Positions 22,931 through 31,231 of a stretch of DNA of 34,710 nt are shown piece after piece. The translations under genes were made by a program, and so were the position numbers. The stretch's first letter is position 1. Every line of letters begins with the position of its first letter. This DNA is from Fibrisoma montanum (lineage in GTDB: Bacteria > Bacteroidota > Bacteroidia > Cytophagales > Spirosomataceae): the NCBI RefSeq assembly GCF_003583365.1, contig NZ_QXED01000021.1:1-34710 (forward strand). The letters are read 5' to 3'. Below the pieces are notes generated by a model that was not told the origin of the DNA, ran no database searches, and saw only the letters and a program-made list of their open reading frames with translations.

Positions 22931-25375
22931 TTACTCCGTCCGCAAACTCTTCACCGGATTCATCAGCGCGGCTTTGATGCTCTGGAAACTGATCGTTAAA
23001 ATGGCTACTGAAGCCGCCAGTATTCCGGCCAGCGCGAACATCCACCACTCCAGGTCAATCTTGTAGGCGAAGTTCTGCAACCACTGGTGCGTGGCGTAGG
23101 CAGCAATCGGTGTGGCAATCACAATGGCGATGCACACCAGCTTGAGAAAGTCTTTCGACAGCAACGTAACGATACTGGCAACCGACGCGCCCAAGACCTT
23201 ACGCACACCGATTTCTTTGGTACGTTGTTCAGCGGTGAACATGGCCAGACCGAACAGACCCAAGCAAGCGATGAAGATGGCTAAGCAGGAGGCCGTTGTG
23301 AAAATGGAACTATACCGCTTTTCGGCTTCGTACTGCTTGTCGTAGCGTTCATCGACGAAGAAGTAGTCAAAGGGGTTGCCCGGATAACTTTTCTTATAAA
23401 GCCGCTCCAACTCGGCTATTTTAGCCTGAATCTTATCCGTTGTTAACCGAACCGTCAGGTTGCCATTCTCGGTGCGGGGCAGGAAGATCATGGGGTCAAT
23501 CGCTTGTCGCAGCGATTGATGGTGATAATCCTTCATCACACCAACCACTTCGTAAGGTTGTCCCCAGTTGATCAGTTTACCCACGGCTTCCTGCGCCGAC
23601 GTAAAGCCTAATTGCTTAGCCGCTGTCTCGTTTAGCATCACTTTGAGGCTCTTTTCCCAGGCGAGTTCGCACATCGTTGGGGTAAAATTGCTGCCTGCGG
23701 CCAGTTTTATGCCGAACGTAGACAGGTAGCGATCATCAACGATCATCATGGCGTAGCCTTTTTTGTCGTCGCCGGGGCGCGGATTTGGCCGTGCAATGCC
23801 ATTGGCCGTGAAGTTATAATTATTGCCCGGAACAGCCCCGACGCTGGTATACTCGTTGATGTATGACAATTGGCTTACCTGTTGTCGGAAGGCCGTTTTC
23901 TGTTGATCAAACAGTTTGTCTTCCGGACCAATCGATGGGCCCTGAATGACCAGGAGTTGTTCCAGATTCATGCCCAAGTCTTTGTGCTGCACGTACTGTA
24001 ATTGCCGGTACAGCACGACCGTGGCAATAATCAGGACCAGCGAAATACTGAATTGAAACACGACCAGCGACTGCCGTAGCCACGCGCCTTTGCCAATCTT
24101 ACCGCTCAGGCCTTTCAGGGCTTGCGTTGGCTGGTACGATGTCAGGGCGAACGCCGTGTAAGCGCCCGATGCCAGGGAGCCAGCCAGCAGCAACCCGATC
24201 CCAATCAGCCACAGGTTCGTTTCACTGAAAACCGCCAGGGATAAGGGCTTATCAACGAACTCGTTAAAGGCATTTTGCGATGAGGCTACCAGGAATAGTG
24301 CTAATCCAAAGCCGAGTATATTGAGCAGCAGCGATTCGCCCAGAAACTGCCCGATTAACTGGCTTTTGTTGGCGCCCACCACTTTGCGAACGCCCACTTC
24401 TTTAGCCCGCTTCAACGATCCGGCCGTCGACAGGTTGACGTAATTGAACCAGGCAATCACTAAGATCAGGATGGCGATTCCGGTCAGCAGGTACACGAAT
24501 TTCAGGTTGCCGTAGGTTATGGACGGGTCGCTCAATGATGCACCCAGATGCATGGTTGCGACCGGTTGTAACCGAATCAGATCGGTGTCCTTCGGGTCGG
24601 CTTGTTTCTTGAAGGCATTGATCTTTTGCTCCAGAGCTGCAACGTCAACCGAATTCCCGATCTTGAAAAACGTTTGTACGTAAGTACCCGCATCCAGCCT
24701 GTCGAGGGCCGCCCAGCCGTTGCCGTTGAGGTTGGCTGGGTTAGCAAATGTCTTCAACGAAAAAACCATGTCGAGCTGTAAGTCGGAGTTCGCGGGCATG
24801 TCCTGGTACACGGCCGTGACGGTGTAGGGTGTCTTACCAAAGTTATTGTTCAGCGTCAGGCGTTTACCAATGGCTTTCTGCCGGCCGAAGTACCTGCGGG
24901 CAGTTGATTCAGAGATCGCCACGGTATTGGGTTCCCGCAGTGAAGCGCCCGAACCGGCCACTACCGAAAACGAAAAGAAGTCGAAGAAACTGCTGTCGAC
25001 CATGGCAATATCACTCTCGCGAAAGGAACGTAGGGGCGCGTTGCTTCGGGTATCCTGATACGAGACGATCCCTTGAACCGGACTATTTGCCGAAACCCGG
25101 CAGAAGTCGGAAATCTCGCCGAATTGCTGCCTGGCAACCGTAGCGATGGCCGGTGATACAATCTCGTAGGTGTTGCCTTCCTTCGTTTGAAACAGCAACC
25201 GGTACAACGTCGGCAGATTTGCGTGGAACTGGTTCGTGCTGCGTTCAAAGCCGACGTACTCCAGAATCAGCACAAAGGCCGCAATACCCAGTGCCAACCC
25301 GGCTACGTTGATACCGGTAAAGACTTTATTCTTCCACAGGTTGCGGAAGGCGATGGTGAGGTAATTGTGGAGCAT
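22931..25375 (-). CDS. FtsX/MacB-type ABC transporter permease (permease 7, last gene of unit B)
   Basis: This 814-residue permease has helix 2 ending in AWFNYVNLSTAGS (308-320), the same AW-NYVN variant as permease 2. Arg of the common TAR is replaced by Gly here. The coupling motifs are AKEVGVRKVVGA (324-335) and TKEIGVRKVLGA (719-730), and the second periplasmic motif is GVMKDYHHQSLR (612-623). It starts MLHNYLTIAFRN and ends MNPVKSLRTE. It begins only 9 nt after the stop of the DUF2807 gene, so translation of the two is probably coupled. This is the tightest permease junction in the window and suggests a working link between the two proteins. The 3' end faces the Uma2 remnant with no space between them. 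Confidence 0.93.
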   Translation of the reverse strand: MLHNYLTIAFRNLWKNKVFTGINVAGLALGIAAFVLILEYVGFERSTNQFHANLPTLYRLLFQTKEGNTYEIVSPAIATVARQQFGEISDFCRVSANSPVQGIVSYQDTRSNAPLRSFRESDIAMVDSSFFDFFSFSVVAGSGASLREPNTVAISESTARRYFGRQKAIGKRLTLNNNFGKTPYTVTAVYQDMPANSDLQLDMVFSLKTFANPANLNGNGWAALDRLDAGTYVQTFFKIGNSVDVAALEQKINAFKKQADPKDTDLIRLQPVATMHLGASLSDPSITYGNLKFVYLLTGIAILILVIAWFNYVNLSTAGSLKRAKEVGVRKVVGANKSQLIGQFLGESLLLNILGFGLALFLVASSQNAFNEFVDKPLSLAVFSETNLWLIGIGLLLAGSLASGAYTAFALTSYQPTQALKGLSGKIGKGAWLRQSLVVFQFSISLVLIIATVVLYRQLQYVQHKDLGMNLEQLLVIQGPSIGPEDKLFDQQKTAFRQQVSQLSYINEYTSVGAVPGNNYNFTANGIARPNPRPGDDKKGYAMMIVDDRYLSTFGIKLAAGSNFTPTMCELAWEKSLKVMLNETAAKQLGFTSAQEAVGKLINWGQPYEVVGVMKDYHHQSLRQAIDPMIFLPRTENGNLTVRLTTDKIQAKIAELERLYKKSYPGNPFDYFFVDERYDKQYEAEKRYSSIFTTASCLAIFIACLGLFGLAMFTAEQRTKEIGVRKVLGASVASIVTLLSKDFLKLVCIAIVIATPIAAYATHQWLQNFAYKIDLEWWMFALAGILAASVAILTISFQSIKAALMNPVKSLRTE

Positions 25376-25384
25376 ATAGGTGGT

Positions 25385-26026
25385 TTATTTAGGTCTGGTG
25401 GAAACGTTTACAAGGTTAGCGTGCCCAGATTTTACTTCGTTCACCGTCTGAGCGTTGATCCGCACGGTGGCGTTGGCCTGAGTAACTACATTGGCCGTCT
25501 TCACAACCAGTTGATCGGCGTCAATCGTGCCATTCGCTGAGCTGACCAGGTCAAATGTGTTTACCTTGCCACGTAGCGTAATGTCGGCATTGGCTTCATT
25601 GACTAAGTCAAACGACTCGCCTGCGAGACCAGTCACCCTTATATCGCTATTCGACCAGCCGTTCTTCAACTGCTTCAGCCTGGGCGTTTTGATGGAAACG
25701 TTAACGGTGGCTTTGCTGATCCAGAAGGGCTTACCCGCCGGATCTTTAAAAGCGAGCTTCAACTTCCCGTTTTCGTTCGAAATCTGTAAATAAGAGCGCA
25801 AATTTTCGTCGAGGCTAATGGTCAATGACGACGTTGTGGCTCCAGCCTCAATGGTTAAATCGGCTGGAAACTGTTCAATCTCGATGACTTCGAATGGTTG
25901 GAGCGTTTTCGTCTCACGAACGATCCGGCCGTTACCACGTAGCTCTTTGGAGGCATCATACTTGCTGTTCTGCGCGTACGTAGCGAAGGATAACAGGAGG
26001 AATAAGGATATGAATACGGGTTTCAT
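25385..26026 (-). CDS. DUF2807 (head GIN domain) exported protein
   Basis: The product is 213 residues from 26026, where MKPVFISLFLLLSFATYAQ gives a clean signal peptide; an upstream in-frame start at 26119 would bury it. The mature part is a putative auto-transporter adhesin head GIN (DUF2807) domain. It has an N-terminal sandwich with FEVIEIEQFPADLTIEAG and SLDENLRSYLQIS, then a beta-solenoid of short repeats (SDIRVTG, FDLVNEANADITLRG, FDLVSSANGTIDAD, NVVTQANATVRIN). Such proteins are secreted or surface-located; the biochemical role is unknown. It sits between two permease genes, 119 nt after permease 8 and 9 nt before permease 7. Being sandwiched in a permease operon makes a cell-envelope function linked to these permeases plausible, but this is inference. 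Confidence 0.87.
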   Translation of the reverse strand: MKPVFISLFLLLSFATYAQNSKYDASKELRGNGRIVRETKTLQPFEVIEIEQFPADLTIEAGATTSSLTISLDENLRSYLQISNENGKLKLAFKDPAGKPFWISKATVNVSIKTPRLKQLKNGWSNSDIRVTGLAGESFDLVNEANADITLRGKVNTFDLVSSANGTIDADQLVVKTANVVTQANATVRINAQTVNEVKSGHANLVNVSTRPK

Positions 26027-26145
26027 AAAAGATTGTCTTTGACTCAGCCCCGCAGAAATTGTCAGAGTTGAATGATTGCCATGATTTGTGATTGTACAGG
26101 CGAAAATTCTGTACATCATTTACATTGGATAAATCCTGCTTCAGA

Positions 26146-28524
26146 TTATTCCGTCCTTAAGCTCTTCACCGGATTCATTAGCGCGGCTTTGATGCTTTGA
26201 AAACTGATCGTTAAAATGGCGATTACAATTGCTATGAAACCCGCCAGTACGAACATCCACCAGGAAAGATCAATCCGGTATTCAAAATTTTGCAGCCACT
26301 GCCTGGCAACGTACCAGGCAAGCGGTGAAGCAACGACAATGGCAATCAATACTAACTTGAGGAAGTCTTTGGAAAGCAGCGTTACTACGTTGACTACTGA
26401 TGCACCCAGCACTTTCCGCACACCAATTTCTTTGGTCCGTTGTTCAGCCGTGAAAGCGGCCAAACCAAACAGTCCCAGACAAGCGATGAGGATGGCCAGG
26501 CAGGCAAAAATCGTGGCTAAAGTTCCAATAATAGTTTCGCTTTTATAAAGCTTCTCGTACTCAGCATCGACGAACGAATACGAAAAGGGGAACTTGGGAT
26601 TCAGTTGCCGACAAAGGGCTTCGATGCTGGCTAATGCCTGTTTGGTCTGTCCGGGCTGCGGGCGAATCAGAATGTTATCATAGTTCCAGTTTTCGGCCAG
26701 GCGAATAACCAGCGGTCGGATCGGTACGTGTAACGAGTTGAAATGAAAGTCTTCAATTACGCCGACAATCTTGCCGGGTCGTTTCCCAAATGAAAGCGGT
26801 TGGCCAACGGGGTCCTGGTAACCTAATCGTTTCGCAGCCGATTGATTGATGAGGTAATTGGTCGAATCCGTACCAAAGGCAGCGGAGAAGTCGCGACCCT
26901 GGACAATCTTGACCCGCATCGTTTTCGCAAAATCATAACCCACCCAGGTATTATTGAACTGAATAGCGACATTCGGGTCTTTGCCTGCCCAGTCAACACC
27001 ATCGGTTGTGTTTCCGTTGTACAACGGACTGGTCTGCATGTGAGAAACCGATTCAATACCCGGCATACGCAGCAGTTCCTGTTTGAAGGTCTGGTATTTT
27101 TGGGCTATTTCTCCTTCGCCCTGAATCCGGATCAGGTTTTCTCGGTCGTAGCCAAGTGATTTCGTCTGAATATATTGAAGTTGTCGGTAAACGACCACCG
27201 TCCCTACAATCATCAGCATTGATAAGACAAACTGAAAGACGACCAATCCACGCCGTAACAACTGCGCCCCTGCACCAAACCGTAACGAAGGACCGTGTCC
27301 CTTGAGCACTTGTACCGGCTGAAGCGAGGATAGAAAAATGGCCGGATAACTACCCGCTAGTCCACCAGTGACGACTAGTAACCCGAAGACTATTGCCCAG
27401 AACGTAGGCTGGCTTACTGGCAGTGTAAGTTGCTTGTCGGTTAGCTGATTGAATAATGGTAATGATAAGCCAGCCAGCAATATCGCTAGTCCGAGTGCCA
27501 GCGTAGTCATTAGGAATGCTTCGCCCATAAATTGCCGAATCAGCGACGAATGGGCAGCCCCTACCACTTTCCGGACGCCAACTTCCCGCGCCCGCTTCAC
27601 CGACCGTGCCGTGGCTAAATTCATGAAGTTAATACTGGCAATCAGCAACAGAAAGACTGCTACAATGCTGAATAGCCGTACGTATTCAATGCGTCCACCG
27701 TCCCGGTGTCCGTTTTTGAAATTGGAATACAGATACGCTTCTGTCTCTGGTTGTAAAAACAGCTGAATGTTGAAATGAGCGCTGATGTCTTTATTGCGGC
27801 CTTTCAGGAACGTCCTGAGTTTGGCGTCAATTTTGGCAACATCAGCATCAGGACGTAGCTGTAAGCGAGTTCCGGGACCGGCATTGCTCCAATCGTTCAA
27901 CCAGGGCTCCCGCTTTAGGTACGTATCCCAGTTGAGTAAGAAGTCGTATTGATCTGGGGAGTGAGCAGGAAGGTTTTCGAAAACAGCCGTTACCTGATAA
28001 TCAATCCAGTTATCAAGCCGTATGGATTTACCCAGAGCCGTCTGTGCATCACCAAAATACGTTTCGGCTAACTGCTTCGAAATCGCTAGGTTGTTTGGTG
28101 CCTTGAGGGCCGTTTCAGGTGATCCGGTTAGGAGCGGAATACCATACATCCTGAACCAGTCAGCTCCAACGAAGTGTCCGGTTTGTCTGGATACCTTATC
28201 GCCGACAGCCAAAACGTGTTGCTCCGGCCCCGAAAACCCGGCTGCGTAAACAACCTCTGGAAACTGTCGTTTAAGTTCGTCAGCTAATATCCCTGGGGTA
28301 TCTTCATCTGTGACAATGCGACCATCAGCAATTTCATGCTCCATGACCCGGTACAAATACGGTGCGCTGGAGAACTCCGTTCCAATGCTGAGTTCATCCT
28401 GAATCCAAAGCAGAATCAGCAAGCTGGATGTCATACCTAAGGCCAACCCCAGGATGTTAATCATCGAAAAGGTCTTGTTGCGGATCAGATTCCGCCAGGC
28501 GATCTTAAGATGATTGTACAGCAT
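26146..28524 (-). CDS. FtsX/MacB-type ABC transporter permease (permease 8, first gene of unit B)
   Basis: This 792-residue permease is the closest relative of permease 6. Helix 2 ends in ASINFMNLATARS (296-308) with Ser in place of Cys. The coupling motifs are AREVGVRKVVGA (312-323) and TKEIGVRKVLGA (697-708), and the second periplasmic motif is GVIEDFHFNSLH (588-599). It starts MLYNHLKIAWRN. The ATG at 28524 lies 34 nt downstream of a sigma-54-like promoter and 103 nt downstream of the GTCCG-N4-CGGAC site. It heads a unit with the DUF2807 gene and permease 7. No ATPase domain is present. Confidence 0.93.
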   Translation of the reverse strand: MLYNHLKIAWRNLIRNKTFSMINILGLALGMTSSLLILLWIQDELSIGTEFSSAPYLYRVMEHEIADGRIVTDEDTPGILADELKRQFPEVVYAAGFSGPEQHVLAVGDKVSRQTGHFVGADWFRMYGIPLLTGSPETALKAPNNLAISKQLAETYFGDAQTALGKSIRLDNWIDYQVTAVFENLPAHSPDQYDFLLNWDTYLKREPWLNDWSNAGPGTRLQLRPDADVAKIDAKLRTFLKGRNKDISAHFNIQLFLQPETEAYLYSNFKNGHRDGGRIEYVRLFSIVAVFLLLIASINFMNLATARSVKRAREVGVRKVVGAAHSSLIRQFMGEAFLMTTLALGLAILLAGLSLPLFNQLTDKQLTLPVSQPTFWAIVFGLLVVTGGLAGSYPAIFLSSLQPVQVLKGHGPSLRFGAGAQLLRRGLVVFQFVLSMLMIVGTVVVYRQLQYIQTKSLGYDRENLIRIQGEGEIAQKYQTFKQELLRMPGIESVSHMQTSPLYNGNTTDGVDWAGKDPNVAIQFNNTWVGYDFAKTMRVKIVQGRDFSAAFGTDSTNYLINQSAAKRLGYQDPVGQPLSFGKRPGKIVGVIEDFHFNSLHVPIRPLVIRLAENWNYDNILIRPQPGQTKQALASIEALCRQLNPKFPFSYSFVDAEYEKLYKSETIIGTLATIFACLAILIACLGLFGLAAFTAEQRTKEIGVRKVLGASVVNVVTLLSKDFLKLVLIAIVVASPLAWYVARQWLQNFEYRIDLSWWMFVLAGFIAIVIAILTISFQSIKAALMNPVKSLRTE

Positions 28525-28558
28525 GATTGTTGAGGGCTAGTTAGGTCATATAAATAAC

Positions 28559-28574
28559 ACCAAATGGCATACCA
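28559..28574 (-). promoter_or_regulatory. Sigma-54-like -24/-12 promoter of unit B
   Basis: The minus strand reads TGGTAT-GCCAT-TTGGT. The GG at -24 and TTG in the -12 box have sigma-54 spacing, and the sequence shares TGGTAT-N2-CATTTG with unit A. It is 34 nt before the permease 8 ATG and 53 bp from the nearest half-site of the enhancer-like repeat. Confidence 0.55.
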
Positions 28575-28621
28575 CAAAAATAAATGTCTAGTAATCAGTA
28601 GTTTGCTGATGGGGATATATG

Positions 28622-28668
28622 AACAATGTCCGCAAACGGACGGGACTCGTACAGTTGCGGACATTGTT
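28622..28668. promoter_or_regulatory. Enhancer/operator-like inverted repeat of unit B
   Basis: The outer arms AACAATGTCCGCAA (28622-28635) and TTGCGGACATTGTT (28655-28668) are perfect 14-bp reverse complements. Inside is the core GTCCG-CAAA-CGGAC (28628-28641), identical to that of unit A. The third CGGAC (28658-28662) is 16 bases after the second, against 6 in unit A: a difference of one helical turn. It also lies 36 nt past the stop of permease 9, so it may double as an mRNA stem-loop. Confidence 0.7.
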
Positions 28669-28703
28669 ATTGCCTGATTGACTGAATGTTAATACAATCA
28701 GAC

Positions 28704-31157
28704 TTATTCAGCTCTCAAACTTTTTACCGGGTTCAGCATGGCAGCCCGGATGCTCTGGAAACTGACCGTAATCAGCGCAACCACTACGGCCAGCAGGCCC
28801 GCCAGGGCGAACATCCACCACTCGATGCTGATCTTGTATTCGAAGTCTTTGAGCCAGCCGCTCATGACGTACCAGGCCACCGGTGAGGCTACTACCAACG
28901 CAATAAGTACCAGCTTCAGGAAGTCAACTGAGAAGATGCTGAAAATATGCGCGGTCGAGGCACCCAGGGCTTTGCGGATACCTACTTCTTTTGTCCGCGA
29001 CTCGACCATGAAGGCCACAACCCCGTATAGCCCCAGGCAGCCGATAAAGATCGCAATGCCCGCCAGCAGCCGGAACACCGAGAACAGACGTTCTTCGTTC
29101 CTGTAGAAATTATCAATGGATTCGTCCAGAAACTCGTATTTGAACACAAAATCCGGGAAAGTGGCCTCCCAAGACTGCTCGACGGTACGAACCAGGCGGC
29201 TGATCGCTTCGGTCCCACCTTGCCGGGCGTCGAATTGGATACCCAGCGTGTTATACGTATCACGGAACGACGTCAGGAGAGAAGGCGCCGTTTTCCGGTG
29301 CAGCGAATACGTACTGAAATCTTTGACCACGCCCACAATGGGTTTCTTTTCCTGAGTGCCACCCAACGTAATTGTTTTGCCGATAATCTGTTTCGGGTCG
29401 CTGAAGCCCAGTTTCCTGGCGAGTGACTCGTTCACCACAAACTCCCGCATGGTATCGGCCGGCAGGTACATACGTCCCGCTATCAATTGCAACCCATAGG
29501 TGCGAAAGTAGGAGGTATCGGCCGGGCGCATAACCACGCTGAAATCAGCTTCCTTGTCTGCGTTTTCAAAGCGGATGCTGGTTGACCAGTTGCCATTGGC
29601 AGAAGGGATTGATATGCCGTAGCTGAGCGATTCTACATGGGGTAAGCTCGCGAGCCTGGCCCGTAGATTTTCGAGCTGACCGGGTTTTCGTTCGGGGATC
29701 GGCACGGTCAGGACGGCATCCTTGCGATAGCCCAGATCGGCCGACCGGAAATGCTGCATCTGGCTGTAGGCAATGATGGTACCGATGATCAGCATCTGCG
29801 AGATCGCAAACTGCACTATGATCAGGCTTCGGCGCAGGGTTAGCTGCTTATTGCCCGACCCACCCAGTTTGCCGGATGCGGATCGCCCTTTCAAGGCCAG
29901 CACGGGCTGATAGCCCGACAGCACCAACGACGGATAAAAGCCGGCCAGAACGGTCGTAAACACGGCCAGTACGATCAGGAAGCCAATGACGGCCGGGTCT
30001 ACGAGCGTCAGGGCATCAACTTGAATGTCCAGTAGTTTGGCAACACTGGGTAACGCGAGATAAGCTACTACTAATGCCAGAACAACGGCTATGGTGGTCA
30101 GCAAACCCGTTTCTCCCAGAAACTGGCGGATCAGCTGCCCCCGCGAACTGCCCATTACCTTCCGGACACCCACCTCCTTTGATCGGCGGATGGCCAGTGC
30201 TGTGGCCAGATTGATGAAATTGACACAGGCGGTAATCAGAATAAACAAGCCGATCAGAGCCATGGCCCAGATAGTCTGCCGGCTGACCGTCCGGTTGGCA
30301 TAGTTGCCGGTTTCCTTGTCGTAGTGAATCTCGGTCAGCGGCTGAAGTTCAAACTTGAAATTTGCTGCATCGTCGGGGCGCAGGTACTTTTTCCCGAAGG
30401 CAACCAGTTTAGCGCCCATCTGCCGGGCCGCCAGCTCCTGGTCAACCGAGGACGAGGGTAAGGTCAGATAAACCTGCGCACCGCTGTAGGTCGACTGCCA
30501 GTCGTCCCAGCCGGTATAAGCTCCGTATTGTTTCAAAGAGGCAAAGGAAAGCAGCACTTCAAAGGGGACACTCGTTGTGGCGGGTGGGTTGTCAACAACG
30601 CCGGTTACCGTAAAATCCAGGCGATTTTCTACCCGGATCGTCTTTCCCATTGGATCCGTGTTGCCAAAATATTTCCGTGCCATTCGCTCCGACAAGACGA
30701 CCGTATTCGGGTTTTTGAGGGCTGTTTGCGCATTGCCCTGTTTCCAGCCATAATCAAAAATGGAGAAGTACTCGGGCTCGACAAACGAAACCAACCCCCG
30801 GCCTTCTTTAAACTTGCCCGTGGCTGAGTTGCCCGTTCGTATGACCACATCCGAAATCTCATGGGTTAAGGTTATGTGCTGCTTCAGCTCCGGAAAGTCG
30901 TTCCGAAGCGCAGCCAGGGCGGGTAGCTGAATACCAACGTTGAAACCGTCGGTTGTGCCATTGGTATAATGACCCACCAACCGATACGTCCGGTCGGCGT
31001 TGGCATTGTGTCGGTCGTAACTTAATTCATAGCGGATAGCCATGAACAACAGCAGGCAGCACGCCAGGCCGAACGTCAGCCCGACGACGTTGATGACGGT
31101 GTAGTTCCAGTTGCGCTTCAGGGCGCGGAAGGCGGTTGTGAAATAGCTCTTTAACAT
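28704..31157 (-). CDS. FtsX/MacB-type ABC transporter permease (permease 9, last gene of unit C)
   Basis: From 31157 the product is 817 residues and begins MLKSYFTTAFRALKRN; an upstream in-frame start at 31223 lies in the spacer repeat and is rejected. It is the most diverged permease here. Helix 2 ends in ACVNFINLATALA (310-322), with Leu replacing Arg of the usual TAR. The first coupling motif is SKEVGVRKVMGS (326-337), and the second is TKEVGIRKALGA (722-733) preceded by ESR rather than EQR. The second periplasmic motif is GVVKDFSTYSLH (609-620), lacking the FHF of its neighbours. It ends LNPVKSLRAE. It follows permease 10 by 74 nt, across a G/C-type inverted repeat. Confidence 0.93.
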   Translation of the reverse strand: MLKSYFTTAFRALKRNWNYTVINVVGLTFGLACCLLLFMAIRYELSYDRHNANADRTYRLVGHYTNGTTDGFNVGIQLPALAALRNDFPELKQHITLTHEISDVVIRTGNSATGKFKEGRGLVSFVEPEYFSIFDYGWKQGNAQTALKNPNTVVLSERMARKYFGNTDPMGKTIRVENRLDFTVTGVVDNPPATTSVPFEVLLSFASLKQYGAYTGWDDWQSTYSGAQVYLTLPSSSVDQELAARQMGAKLVAFGKKYLRPDDAANFKFELQPLTEIHYDKETGNYANRTVSRQTIWAMALIGLFILITACVNFINLATALAIRRSKEVGVRKVMGSSRGQLIRQFLGETGLLTTIAVVLALVVAYLALPSVAKLLDIQVDALTLVDPAVIGFLIVLAVFTTVLAGFYPSLVLSGYQPVLALKGRSASGKLGGSGNKQLTLRRSLIIVQFAISQMLIIGTIIAYSQMQHFRSADLGYRKDAVLTVPIPERKPGQLENLRARLASLPHVESLSYGISIPSANGNWSTSIRFENADKEADFSVVMRPADTSYFRTYGLQLIAGRMYLPADTMREFVVNESLARKLGFSDPKQIIGKTITLGGTQEKKPIVGVVKDFSTYSLHRKTAPSLLTSFRDTYNTLGIQFDARQGGTEAISRLVRTVEQSWEATFPDFVFKYEFLDESIDNFYRNEERLFSVFRLLAGIAIFIGCLGLYGVVAFMVESRTKEVGIRKALGASTAHIFSIFSVDFLKLVLIALVVASPVAWYVMSGWLKDFEYKISIEWWMFALAGLLAVVVALITVSFQSIRAAMLNPVKSLRAE

Positions 31158-31231
31158 AGTTGTAGGGAGCTTGGGGCTAAGGCGTGGGGCACGGGAATGG
31201 TTACCGTATGCCCTGCGCTCCATGCCCCTGG
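31158..31231 (-). repeat. Intercistronic G-run/C-run inverted repeat (permease 10/9 junction)
   Basis: The plus strand has G-rich words (GGGAG, TTGGGGCTAAGG, GTGGGGCACGGG; 31165-31196) followed by a C-rich arm (CCGTATGCCCTGCG, CCATGCCCC; 31204-31229). The arms pair imperfectly around GAATGGTTA. It resembles the element at 5057-5149, sharing CTTGGGGCTAAGG, CCATGCCCC and the flanking GCTATTCAGTTCG that contains the stop of the upstream permease. It fills the whole 74-nt gap. Confidence 0.6.

Noticed and set aside
26027-26145. Separate promoter for the DUF2807 gene in the 119-nt gap
   Set aside because: No convincing -7/-33 or sigma-54 pair was found. TGGCAATCATTCAAC has a -24-like start but no G in the -12 position.
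28575-28582. TATTTTTG on the minus strand, a perfect TAnnTTTG Bacteroidota -7 box ahead of unit B
   Set aside because: No -33 TTG box is found at the right distance, and it overlaps the upstream edge of the sigma-54-like promoter that is matched in unit A. It remains a possible second promoter but is less supported.
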